From Clostridiales bacterium UBA4696 (GTDB lineage: Bacteria; Bacillota; Clostridia; Oscillospirales; Oscillospiraceae), in assembly GCA_002404795.1 (NCBI GenBank), contig DHKK01000125.1:1-14241 (forward strand): a stretch of 14,241 nucleotides of DNA. The letters run 5' to 3'. The first letter of the stretch is position 1. Each line of letters opens with the position of its first letter. A program made the position numbers and the translations under genes. A model generated the notes under the pieces. It saw only the letters and a program-made list of their open reading frames with translations, was not told the origin of the DNA and did no database searches. Shown in pieces: positions 6,206 to 14,028 of the stretch.

Positions 6206-7414
6206 TCAGTTGACGACCTTTCCATCGTATAGATTTTTTGCATTGATGATCAGCTCGTCGCCCGGCCAGAGATTGTTGGTCGAGCTGGTATCGAGCGCAG
6301 CGACGTAGCTTTCGCCGGTATCGTGGAGGATGGTGATGGGCTTCCACTTGGCGAGTGTGCCCTCGAGGATATACACGCCGGTCTGACCATTTTCGACACG
6401 GACGGCCGATTTGGGCACGCGCAGACCGGAATACGAGGCGAAAACGATCTCCGCCGACTGCTGCCGCAGGAGCGTCACGTTCTGCAGCGCCTGATCGGAC
6501 GACAGGATCAGCAGCCGCGAGCCTGCCTCGTTGCCGCTCAGCCGGGCAACGCGCATGCTGACGGGCTGATAGTAGTCGCGGGCGAAGGTCAGCGTGGCCT
6601 TATCGCCCTCCTCGACGTCGGAGAGCTCGTTGGCCGGGACGACGCAGGCGTAGTACCAGGTGGCGGAGGTGATGAGGCGGCCGATGGCGTTCGCGTCGGT
6701 CTCGTCCGGCTCGACCGACTGGAACTGGGCGACGGTCATCTCCATGAGCTTGTCCGGCGTCAGCACATATTCATAGCCGTCGACCGCGGCGGAAAACGTC
6801 CCGGCGGTCCCGGCGCGGATGTCGCTGGTGTCGCCCGCGGCCTGCGATTCGAGCGTGGCGAGCTCCGCCTGCAGATCGTCGATCCGCAGCTGCAAGGAGG
6901 CGCTGTCCGCCGCGTCCGACGTGCGGCGCAGGACCAGGCCCTTGAGCTCGGGCGTGAGGTCCGAGACGGAGTTCATATCGCGCCGGGCCAGATACTGGCT
7001 CAGGTGCGAGAGGCTGTCGGCGATGCTGCTGTCGAGCGCCGCCTGGTCATAGACGCTCGACGCGGCACTCCAGGCGTACTGCAGCTGCTCGATCTGGCCG
7101 GTCAGCTCGTCCATGCGGGCCTTGCGGGTCTTGGCGTCGTCCGAGCGGTAGCCGGTGGCGACGATGTCGTTCGCGGCCACGTGCGCACCCTCGGCACAGG
7201 CAAGGACGGTCGTGTCGTACTCGGAGGTGATGACCTCCTCGGCACGCACAACAAAGCCGGAGGCGTAGTAGCCCGCCCCGGCTTCATATTGTGTGACGGT
7301 CGCTGTCATCAGCGGCGCGTAGAGGCTGCTTGCCACGTTGTAGACGAAATACGCCGCGATCGCGGCAAGCAGGATCCATACGATGACGGTAAAATAGGAC
7401 TTGCCTTGTTTCAT
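6206..7414 (-). CDS. HlyD-like membrane-anchored protein (efflux adaptor family)
   Basis: This 402-residue protein looks like a membrane-fusion/adaptor protein of the HlyD group. A short cationic N-terminus is followed by one transmembrane segment (about residues 8-26, FTVIVWILLAAIAAYFVYN). The first half of a barrel-sandwich (lipoyl-like) domain lies at about 51-88. Helices with heptad-like spacing at about 94-115 and 168-191 suggest a coiled-coil hairpin. The second half-barrel starts near AGTFSAAVDGYE (about 201-212), and a beta-barrel region fills the C-terminus (about 255-395). GGAAGG six bases before the ATG supports the start. No ABC ATPase or permease gene is adjacent, so the transport partner is unknown, and a division- or envelope-linked role is only suggested by the yggS-sepF-divIVA neighbours. 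The family call is moderately confident; the function is unknown. Confidence 0.75.
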   Translation of the reverse strand: MKQGKSYFTVIVWILLAAIAAYFVYNVASSLYAPLMTATVTQYEAGAGYYASGFVVRAEEVITSEYDTTVLACAEGAHVAANDIVATGYRSDDAKTRKARMDELTGQIEQLQYAWSAASSVYDQAALDSSIADSLSHLSQYLARRDMNSVSDLTPELKGLVLRRTSDAADSASLQLRIDDLQAELATLESQAAGDTSDIRAGTAGTFSAAVDGYEYVLTPDKLMEMTVAQFQSVEPDETDANAIGRLITSATWYYACVVPANELSDVEEGDKATLTFARDYYQPVSMRVARLSGNEAGSRLLILSSDQALQNVTLLRQQSAEIVFASYSGLRVPKSAVRVENGQTGVYILEGTLAKWKPITILHDTGESYVAALDTSSTNNLWPGDELIINAKNLYDGKVVN

Positions 7415-7445
7415 ACTGCTCCTTCCCGCAGGACGGAGCGGCGGC

Positions 7446-7673
7446 TCAGCTCTGCGTCAGGTGAACGGGGACTGCGGGCGTCATGGTAGACACCGCGTGC
7501 TTATAGATCATCTGCTGGCGTCCGTCGGACTGCAGCAGGATGACGAACTGGTCAAAGCCCGTGATGACGCCGCGCATCTGAAAGCCGTTCATCAGAAAGA
7601 CGGTCAGCATGGTGCGCTCGCGGCGGGCCTGATTCAAAAAGATGTCCTGATAATTTTCTGTGGTTTTCTGCAT
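7446..7673 (-). CDS. hfq: RNA chaperone Hfq
   Basis: This 75-residue Sm-like protein is Hfq, a hexameric ring that binds small RNAs and mRNAs. The N-terminal helix NYQDIFLNQARRER is followed by the Sm1 motif (TVFLMNGFQMRGVITGFDQF) and Sm2 (MIYKHAVST). The proximal-face K-H of YKHA is present. Residues 17-20 read RRER, the arginine-rich rim patch known from Escherichia coli Hfq, whereas Bacillus subtilis Hfq has RKEN there. The acidic/long C-terminal tail of enterobacterial Hfq is missing; only about ten residues follow the Sm core. AGAAGGAG nine bases before the ATG fixes the start. It lies 49 bases after miaA, a linkage conserved across many bacteria, and 31 bases before the HlyD-like gene. 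Confidence 0.97.
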   Translation of the reverse strand: MQKTTENYQDIFLNQARRERTMLTVFLMNGFQMRGVITGFDQFVILLQSDGRQQMIYKHAVSTMTPAVPVHLTQS

Positions 7674-7722
7674 GGGTACCGGCTCCTTCTTTTTTGTAGT
7701 CTGTACCCATATCGTAGCATAT

Positions 7723-8658
7723 TCAGCGCGCGGAAAAGGGAATATTCTGTCGGGCTGCGGCCAGGATCTTGGAAAAATCTTCTTCGCCCGTCAGCCGCAG
7801 CCAGCAAAGCTGCGGGTTGCGCCGGAACCAGGTCAGCTGGCGCTTGGCGTAGTTGCGCGAGCGCTGCTTGCAGAGGTCTGCAGCGGCAGAAAGCGTGCTG
7901 CGGCCCTCCAGCGCGTCAAAAAACTCTTTATAGCCGATGGCCTGCATGGCTGTCGTCCGCGGGCTGACGCCGCGGGCGAGCAGCGCCCGGATCTCATCGA
8001 GCAGCCCCGCCTGCAGCATCCGATCCACCCGCAGGTCGATCCGGCGGTACAAAACCGCGCGGTCGAGGTAGTCCAGCCCGATCCAGACGGGCCGGTAGCG
8101 CGGGGGGATCTGCTGGGTGTCCAGGTTATGCTGGGTGATGGTCCTGCCGGTCTCGGCATAGACCTCCAGCGCGCGGATGATGCGTTTTTCGTCCGCCGGG
8201 TGCAGCCGCGCGGCGGCGTCCGGGTCGACGGCTCGGAGCCTCTGCAGCATCGCTTCGCCGCCCTCCTGCCGCAGCTGCGCCTCGAGCGCTTCGCGCTTGC
8301 CGGTCTGCGGCACGGGCGCGAAGGTCCGGCCGGCGATAAGGCTGTCGACATACAGCCCGGTGCCGCCGGCAATGACGGCGGTCTTGCCGCGGGAGAGGAT
8401 GTCCTGCACGCAGCCGTCCGCCAGCTGCACGTATTTGCCGACGGAAAAATCCTCGCCGGGCTCGACGCAGTCGATCATGTGATGGGGGACGCCCTCCATC
8501 TCCTCCGGCGTGGGCTTGGCCGTGCCGATGTCCATATGCTTGTAGATCTGCATGGAATCGCAGGAGACGACCTCGCCGTCATAGGCCCTGGCCAGCTGTA
8601 CGGCGAGCTTCGTTTTGCCCGAAGCGGTCGGGCCGACGACGCAGATGATCCGGTCCAT
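7723..8658 (-). CDS. miaA: tRNA dimethylallyltransferase MiaA
   Basis: This 311-residue enzyme transfers a dimethylallyl group to adenosine 37 of tRNAs that read codons starting with U, the first step toward ms2i6A. The P-loop GPTASGKT (residues 9-16) is followed by VVSCDSMQIYKHMDIGTAKP, the DSxQ motif with the catalytic aspartate, then AGGTGLYVDSL, RIIRALEVYAETGR and TTAMQAIGYKEF. The length is normal (about 300-315). Two in-frame ATGs lie two codons apart. The one at 8664 overlaps the mutL stop (ATGA) but has its GAGGG only one base away. The one at 8658 has GAGGG at an ideal seven bases and is preferred. Translational coupling with mutL is likely, and hfq follows 49 bases downstream. Confidence 0.96.
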   Translation of the reverse strand: MDRIICVVGPTASGKTKLAVQLARAYDGEVVSCDSMQIYKHMDIGTAKPTPEEMEGVPHHMIDCVEPGEDFSVGKYVQLADGCVQDILSRGKTAVIAGGTGLYVDSLIAGRTFAPVPQTGKREALEAQLRQEGGEAMLQRLRAVDPDAAARLHPADEKRIIRALEVYAETGRTITQHNLDTQQIPPRYRPVWIGLDYLDRAVLYRRIDLRVDRMLQAGLLDEIRALLARGVSPRTTAMQAIGYKEFFDALEGRSTLSAAADLCKQRSRNYAKRQLTWFRRNPQLCWLRLTGEEDFSKILAAARQNIPFSAR

Positions 8659-8660
8659 GC

Positions 8661-10574
8661 TCATACCCTCTTGAACTGCTTTTCCAGCTGCCGCTTCGTG
8701 AGCGTCACGCAGACGGGGCGGCCATGGGGGCAGTATTTGATGTCGTCGCGCGTCAAAACCTCCTGCACCAGCCGCCGCAGCTCCTCGTCGGAGGTCTGCC
8801 AGCCGGCCTTGATGGCCGATTTGCAGGCGATCGAGTGCAGCAGCTCGTCCCGAAGGCTGTTGGGGTCGAGCGTCTTTCCGGCGAGCAGCTTGCCCGCCAG
8901 CTCCTGCAGCAGGGCCTTGGCGTCTTCGACGTCCACGTCGGACGGAATCTGCCGGATGAGCACGTCGCCGCCGCCGAAATCCTCGGCCTCAAAGCCGCAG
9001 CGCTCCAGAAGCGCCCGGTTTTCCAGCACCGCCGCCGCTTCCTCCCGCGAAAGCTCCGCGGAGACGGGCGCGAGCAGCAGCTGGGCCATGATGGGATGGT
9101 CTTCCTTCTTGAGCGCCTCAAAGCGGATGCGCTCGTGCGCGGCATGCTTGTCAATGAACAGGACGGACTCGCCCTGCTCGACGATGATATAGGTGTGCAG
9201 CGCCTCGCCGATGATGCGGAACGGCTGCTCGGGGACCGGCAGCTCCTGCTGCGCGGGGGCTTCCTGCGCGGGGGCGGGAATAGGCGCGGGCGCGGGGATA
9301 GGCTCCGGTTTCGGCTCCGGTCTGGGGGGCGGTGCGGGCGCAGGCGCCGGCTTCGGCAGCTCGATGCGCTGCTGCGCGGCGGGCTCGGAGCGCGGGATCT
9401 GCACCGGGGAGGCCAGGACGGGCTGCGCGGGCTTTGGCGGCGGCGTCTGCGCGGCCTGGCGGCGGTATTCGGCCGCCTGCATGGTCTGGTAGAAGCCGGG
9501 CCTCGGCGGCTGGACCGCACGCGGCTGGACCTGCGGCTGGGGTGCGGGGGACTGCTTTTCGGAGAGCTTCCACTCCGGGCGGCCCGCCGCCTTGTTCAGC
9601 GTGGACAAAACGGCATAGTGCACCGCGTCGAAGACCTCCCGCTCCGAGAGGAACTTGACCTCCGTCTTGGCCGGGTGGACGTTCACGTCCACGGCCTGCA
9701 CGGGCATATCGATCTCCAGCACGCAGGCAGGGAAGCGGCCGACCATGATCTGGTTGCGGTACGCCTCCTCCACGGCGGCGGAGAGCAGACGCGACTTGAT
9801 ATAGCGGTTATTGACGAAGAAGCTCTGCCAGGCGCGGTTGCCGCGCGTGGCGGTGGGGCGGGTGACGAAGCCGCGCACGCGCAGCTTTTCCCAGCTGCCG
9901 TCCACGGAAAGCATGTTGTTGGCAAGCTCGCGGCCGTAGATGGCGTAGATGGCGACCATGCGGTCGCCCTGGCCGTCGGTGTGCAGCTGCTCCTGCCCGT
10001 CCTTTAAAAAGCGGAAGGAGATCTCCGGATGGGCCAGCGCCTGCTGCTGCACCACGGAGAAGACGGCGGAGGCCTCCGCCGCGTCGGATTTCATGAATTT
10101 CATCCGCGCGGGCGTATTGTAAAACAGCTCGCGCACGAGGATGGTCGTGCCGCACGGGCAGCCAGCCGGTTCCTCGGAGAGGACCTTCCCGGCCTCGAGA
10201 TGCAGCCGCACGCCGTCCGCCGCGCCCTGCGCGCGGGTCAGAAGGTCGATCTTCGACACGGCCGAGATGGCCGCGAGCGCTTCTCCGCGGAAGCCGAGGG
10301 TGCCGATGCAGGCAAGGTCCTCTTTTTTGCGGATCTTGCTCGTCGCGTGGCGCAGGAAGGCCGTGCGGGCGTCGTCCGGGGCCATGCCGCAGCCGTCGTC
10401 GGTGATGCGCAGGAAGGTCATGCCGCCATTTTGTAATTCTATTGTAATATTTTTTGCGCCCGCGTCAATGGAATTTTCGACCAGCTCCTTGACGGCGGAA
10501 GCAGGGCGTTCGACGACCTCGCCCGCGGCGATGAGGTCCGCGACGTGGCGGTCGAGCTGGATGATCTTCGGCAT
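8661..10574 (-). CDS. mutL: DNA mismatch repair endonuclease MutL
   Basis: This 637-residue protein couples mismatch recognition by MutS to strand incision and repair. The N-terminal GHKL ATPase shows ELVENSIDAG (E33, N34), ITDDGCGM (59-64 for DDGCGM), RHATSKI and GTLGFRGEALAA. A linker of roughly 110 residues (about 345-455) is extremely rich in P, A and Q. The C-terminal domain has the metal-binding endonuclease motif D475-K-H-A-A-H-E481...E486, a likely clamp-binding motif QLLLAP (498-503), ACK (583-585), CPHGRP (615-620) and F-K-R (634-636), so it is the nicking type found in bacteria without MutH. GGGAGGG five bases before the ATG supports the start. It lies 14 bases after the CPBP gene and overlaps miaA. 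Confidence 0.96.
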   Translation of the reverse strand: MPKIIQLDRHVADLIAAGEVVERPASAVKELVENSIDAGAKNITIELQNGGMTFLRITDDGCGMAPDDARTAFLRHATSKIRKKEDLACIGTLGFRGEALAAISAVSKIDLLTRAQGAADGVRLHLEAGKVLSEEPAGCPCGTTILVRELFYNTPARMKFMKSDAAEASAVFSVVQQQALAHPEISFRFLKDGQEQLHTDGQGDRMVAIYAIYGRELANNMLSVDGSWEKLRVRGFVTRPTATRGNRAWQSFFVNNRYIKSRLLSAAVEEAYRNQIMVGRFPACVLEIDMPVQAVDVNVHPAKTEVKFLSEREVFDAVHYAVLSTLNKAAGRPEWKLSEKQSPAPQPQVQPRAVQPPRPGFYQTMQAAEYRRQAAQTPPPKPAQPVLASPVQIPRSEPAAQQRIELPKPAPAPAPPPRPEPKPEPIPAPAPIPAPAQEAPAQQELPVPEQPFRIIGEALHTYIIVEQGESVLFIDKHAAHERIRFEALKKEDHPIMAQLLLAPVSAELSREEAAAVLENRALLERCGFEAEDFGGGDVLIRQIPSDVDVEDAKALLQELAGKLLAGKTLDPNSLRDELLHSIACKSAIKAGWQTSDEELRRLVQEVLTRDDIKYCPHGRPVCVTLTKRQLEKQFKRV

Positions 10575-10588
10575 AGGTTCCCTCCCGG

Positions 10589-11296
10589 TCAGAAGTTCAG
10601 CTGCAGAAGCCCGAACGACAGCGCGTTGATGAGCGCATGCAGCGTGATGGGCGCCCAGATGGTGCCGGCCTTTTCATAGGTCCAGGCCAGCGCAACGGAG
10701 GCGGGCAGATACGGAATACAGCTGAGCAGCACCTTCCCCGCCGGATAGAGCAGGAAATACTGCCAGTTGTGCATGAGCGTGAATAAGACGACGGAGACGA
10801 TATAGGCCATGACGCGCGAGGTCGGCCGGATGGAGCCGAACACGAGGCCGCGGACCAGCGTCTCTTCGATGACGGGCGCGAGGATGATCGTCACGGCCAT
10901 CATGATATATTCGTTGTCGGAGATGAGCGAGCCGACGGTCTCGTTGTTGTAGATCGTGAAGCCGGGGGCCAGCTTCGTGAGCGCGAACTGCAGGACCCAC
11001 GTGCCCGCGTAATACAGCGCGAACCCCAGCACCACCGCCTGCACGAAATTCCAGAACGAGCCGCCAAAATACGACTGCCGCAGAAAGCCGTGGAAGATGA
11101 GCAGCGTGGCGGCGAGATTGATGGCAAAATAGGCGATGTTGATCGTCAGCGCGGACATGCCGAGCGAGAACTTTTCGTTCGCCAGCTGCAGGAGCAGATT
11201 CAGAATGATGAGATAGAACGGCAGATACAGCCAGCCCGCGATGGTCTCAAACCTCGTCAGGCGGGAAGACATGCTGTTCGACGCTTTTCGGGCCAT
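10589..11296 (-). CDS. CPBP family intramembrane glutamic endopeptidase
   Basis: This 235-residue, strongly hydrophobic protein belongs to the CPBP (CAAX protease/bacteriocin-processing, Abi) family of membrane proteases, related to Rce1. About six to eight membrane segments can be seen. The three family motifs are present: EETLVRG with E144, E145 and R149, then FTLMH with F172 and H176, and HALIN with H220 and N224, so it should be catalytically competent. AAAGGAG nine bases before the ATG supports the start. It sits between mutS (27 bases upstream) and mutL (14 bases downstream), suggesting co-expression, though no role in mismatch repair is known for such proteases. No bacteriocin precursor gene was seen nearby. 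The substrate is unknown. Confidence 0.9.
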   Translation of the reverse strand: MARKASNSMSSRLTRFETIAGWLYLPFYLIILNLLLQLANEKFSLGMSALTINIAYFAINLAATLLIFHGFLRQSYFGGSFWNFVQAVVLGFALYYAGTWVLQFALTKLAPGFTIYNNETVGSLISDNEYIMMAVTIILAPVIEETLVRGLVFGSIRPTSRVMAYIVSVVLFTLMHNWQYFLLYPAGKVLLSCIPYLPASVALAWTYEKAGTIWAPITLHALINALSFGLLQLNF

Positions 11297-11323
11297 GCGG
11301 AACGGCTCCTTTCTTTCCGGAAA

Positions 11324-13927
11324 TTACAGCAGCTGCTTGAGCTGGTACAGGACGTTCATCGCCTCGATGGGCGTGAGCGTCTCGACGGTGACGGCCTCGA
11401 GCGCGCGGCGCAGCTCGTCCGACTGCATGTCGAGCATGGAGACCTGATCGGACACCGGCCCGGCGGCGGGCTTTGCCGCCCCGGGCGCGCCGGATTCGAG
11501 CTCCTTCAGGATCTCGCGGGCGCGAGTGATGACCCGGTCGGGGATACCGGCAAGCTTGGCGACCTCAATGCCGTAGCTGTCGTCGGCCGCGCCGGGGACG
11601 ATCTTGCGCAGGAAGATCATGTCCCCCTGCCGCTTTTTGACGGCGATGTTGAAGTTTTTGACGCCGGGGAGCGTCTGCTCCATATCGGTCAGCTCGTGAT
11701 AGTGGGTGGCAAAGAGCGTCTTCGCCCCCAGCCGCTTGCGGTCGGCGGCGTATTCGAGCACGGCGCGGGCGATGGCCATGCCGTCGAAGGTCGACGTGCC
11801 GCGGCCGATCTCATCGAGGATGAGCAGCGAGCGCGGCGTGGCGTTTTTGAGGATGTCGGCGACCTCGGTCATCTCGACCATGAAGGTCGACTGGCCGGAG
11901 GCCAGATCGTCGGACGCGCCGATGCGGGTAAAGAGCCGGTCGACGATGCCGATCTGCGCCGACTGCGCCGGGACGAACGAGCCCATCTGCGCCATGAGGA
12001 CGATGAGGGCCACCTGACGCATGTAGGTGGATTTACCGGCCATGTTCGGGCCGGTGATGATGGCCGTGCGGCAGTCGTCGGCGCCGAGCCGCGTGTCGTT
12101 CGGGACGAACAGCGCGCCCTTGAGCACCTGCTCGACCACCGGGTGGCGGCCGGCGGTGATGGAAACGGTATTGCCGAGGTCGACCTCGGGCCTGCAGTAG
12201 TTGTTGTGCACCGCCACGGCGGCGAAGCTGCACAGCACGTCCAGCTGGGCGATAGCCTGCGCGGTCTGCTTGACGCGGGCGGCTTCGGCCGCCACGGCCT
12301 GCCGCAGCTGGGTAAAAAGCTCGTATTCGAGCGCGATGATGCGGTCCTTGGCCGTGAGGATGGTGCTTTCAAGCTCCTTGAGCTCCTCGGTGATGTAGCG
12401 CTCGCCGGTGGAGAGCGTCTGCTTGCGGATATAGGTATCGGGGACGAGGCTCAGCTGCCCCTTGGCGACTTCGATGTAATAGCCGAACACGCGGTTGTAG
12501 CCAACGCGGAGATTGCGGATGCCGGTCTTTTCCTTCTCCCGCGCCTCGATCTGCGTGAGCATGCCCTTGCCGCCGGACTGGACGGCGCGCAGATCGTCGA
12601 GCTCCCTGTTCGCTCCGTCGCGGATGAGGCCGCCCTCACGCAGCAGGAAGGGAGGATCATCGACGATGGTCCGGTCGATCTGCGCCTTGAGATCCGCGAG
12701 CGTGTCGAGCTGCTCATAGATGCTCTGCAGATACGGCGCGCGCATCCCGGACAGGCGCTGCTTGATCTCCGGCAGCGTGGACGCGCCCTGCGCCAGCGCG
12801 GCCAGATCCCGGCACGAGGCCGTGCCGGTCATGATGCGGGTCATGGCGCGCTCAAAATCGGTGATCTCGCGCAGCGACAGCAGCAGCTCTTCGCGGTCGA
12901 TGGTCTTTTTGACCAGCTCCTCGACGGCGGTCAGGCGGCGCGTGATCTGCGCGGGGCTGAGCAGCGGCCGCTCCATCCACGCGCGCAGCAGACGGCCGCC
13001 CATGGCGGTCTTCGTCTTGTCGAGGACCCAGAGAAGACTTCCGCGCTTTTCCTTGCCGCGCATCGTCTCCGTCAGCTCGAGATTCCGCCGGGCGGCAAGA
13101 TCGAGCTGCATGAATTTGCCCGCGACATAGAGCTCCAGCTCACGGATGTGCGGCAGATCGTTTTTCTGCAGATCCCGCAGCGTCATCAGCAGCGCACCGG
13201 CTGCCAGCGTCACGCACGGAAGCTCCGCCAGACCGAGCTCCTGCGTGCTTTTGCCGAACTGCGCGGTGACCGCGGCCTCACACAGAGCCGGGTCAAACTG
13301 CGCGTCCTTGCCGAGGTTCACACAGGTGTGGAAGCGCTCGCGCAGCAGGTCGGCCAGCGTCTCATCCTCCGCCGCCGTGCCGCCAAGCAGCGCCTCGGAC
13401 GGCAGGAAGCTGCCAAGCTCGTTCTGCACATCCTGCATCGCGTCGGCTCCGGAGATCTGCGTGGCGCTGAACGCGCCGGTCGACACGTCGCAGAAGCACA
13501 GGCCGTAGGTCCCCGCCGCGCCGTAGACGCAGGCGTAGTAATTGTTTTTCGACTCCACCAGCATCGAGCTTTCTGTCACGGAGCCGGGCGTCACGATGCG
13601 GATGATGTCGCGCTTCACAAGCCCCTTGGCCAGCGCCGGATCCTCCATCTGCTCGCAGATGGCGACCTTGTAGCCCTTGGCGACGAGGCGGGCAATATAG
13701 CTCTCGGAGGAATGATAGGGCACGCCGCACATGGGGATCTTGTCCTCGGCGCTTTTGTCCTTGGCATGGTCGCGCGAGGTGAGCGTCAGATCGAGCTCGC
13801 GCGAGGCGATCCGCGCGTCCTCCTCGAACATCTCATAAAAATCCCCCAGCCGGAAAAACAGCAGGCAGTCCGGATTGCGTTCCTTGACCGCATAATACTG
13901 CTGCATCATCGGGGTGAGCTCAGCCAT
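11324..13927 (-). CDS. mutS: DNA mismatch repair protein MutS
   Basis: This 867-residue ATPase recognises mismatches and small loops and recruits MutL. The mismatch-reading loop is LLFFRLGDFYEMF with the F-x-E wedge (FYE) near residues 30-36. Connector, lever and clamp regions follow. The ATPase has Walker A GPNMAGKST from residue 626 and Walker B with the signature LDEIGRGTSTFDG (704-716), then the conserved FATHYHEL. Near the end QVSML (about 828-832) resembles a beta-clamp binding site, followed by the tetramerisation helix. The length is normal for MutS1. The ATG at 13927 was chosen because AGAGAGG lies eight bases before it; a TTG two codons earlier is too close to that site. It is the first gene of the minus-strand run. 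Confidence 0.97.
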   Translation of the reverse strand: MAELTPMMQQYYAVKERNPDCLLFFRLGDFYEMFEEDARIASRELDLTLTSRDHAKDKSAEDKIPMCGVPYHSSESYIARLVAKGYKVAICEQMEDPALAKGLVKRDIIRIVTPGSVTESSMLVESKNNYYACVYGAAGTYGLCFCDVSTGAFSATQISGADAMQDVQNELGSFLPSEALLGGTAAEDETLADLLRERFHTCVNLGKDAQFDPALCEAAVTAQFGKSTQELGLAELPCVTLAAGALLMTLRDLQKNDLPHIRELELYVAGKFMQLDLAARRNLELTETMRGKEKRGSLLWVLDKTKTAMGGRLLRAWMERPLLSPAQITRRLTAVEELVKKTIDREELLLSLREITDFERAMTRIMTGTASCRDLAALAQGASTLPEIKQRLSGMRAPYLQSIYEQLDTLADLKAQIDRTIVDDPPFLLREGGLIRDGANRELDDLRAVQSGGKGMLTQIEAREKEKTGIRNLRVGYNRVFGYYIEVAKGQLSLVPDTYIRKQTLSTGERYITEELKELESTILTAKDRIIALEYELFTQLRQAVAAEAARVKQTAQAIAQLDVLCSFAAVAVHNNYCRPEVDLGNTVSITAGRHPVVEQVLKGALFVPNDTRLGADDCRTAIITGPNMAGKSTYMRQVALIVLMAQMGSFVPAQSAQIGIVDRLFTRIGASDDLASGQSTFMVEMTEVADILKNATPRSLLILDEIGRGTSTFDGMAIARAVLEYAADRKRLGAKTLFATHYHELTDMEQTLPGVKNFNIAVKKRQGDMIFLRKIVPGAADDSYGIEVAKLAGIPDRVITRAREILKELESGAPGAAKPAAGPVSDQVSMLDMQSDELRRALEAVTVETLTPIEAMNVLYQLKQLL

Positions 13928-14028
13928 AATCAAAACCTCTCTACATTCTGTTTGTCAGGGACGGCGTTCATCGCCCCGCAAAAGCGATCATAAATCTACG
14001 GGCCGATGTGGGCATCGGCCCCTACAAA
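13928..14028. other. mutS leader region
   Basis: This stretch contains the mutS ribosome site (13936-13942, AGAGAGG on the minus strand). A TATGAT that could be a minus-strand -10 box lies at 13987-13992, but the -35 position (about 14010-14015, ATGCCC) does not match consensus and falls in a hairpin, so the operon promoter is uncertain. I see no coding signal here; the open frame on the plus strand is the shadow of mutS. Confidence 0.35.
14000..14021. repeat. Palindromic hairpin resembling a dispersed intergenic repeat
   Basis: A perfect 9-bp inverted repeat, GGGCCGATG (14000-14008) and CATCGGCCC (14013-14021), encloses a TGGG loop and is followed by CTACAAA. Read on the minus strand it starts TTTGTAGGGGCCGATG. 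From memory, GTAGGGGC-headed palindromes of this form recur between genes of high-GC gut clostridia. Only one copy is present here, so the repeat status is an inference. There is no T tract, so it is not a standard terminator for either strand. Confidence 0.45.

Noticed and set aside
8724..10007. A 427-codon plus-strand open frame.
   Set aside because: It is antisense to mutL with R/G/L-rich composition and no recognisable domain.
13928..13933. A TTG start for mutS two codons upstream.
   Set aside because: The AGAGAGG site would lie only two bases from it, while the ATG at 13927 has ideal spacing.
11090..13993. A 967-codon open frame on the plus strand.
   Set aside because: It is entirely antisense to mutS, whose motifs are unmistakable, and its translation is low-complexity, rich in R, G, L, D and H, as expected for the opposite strand of a GC-rich gene. 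It has no family motif.
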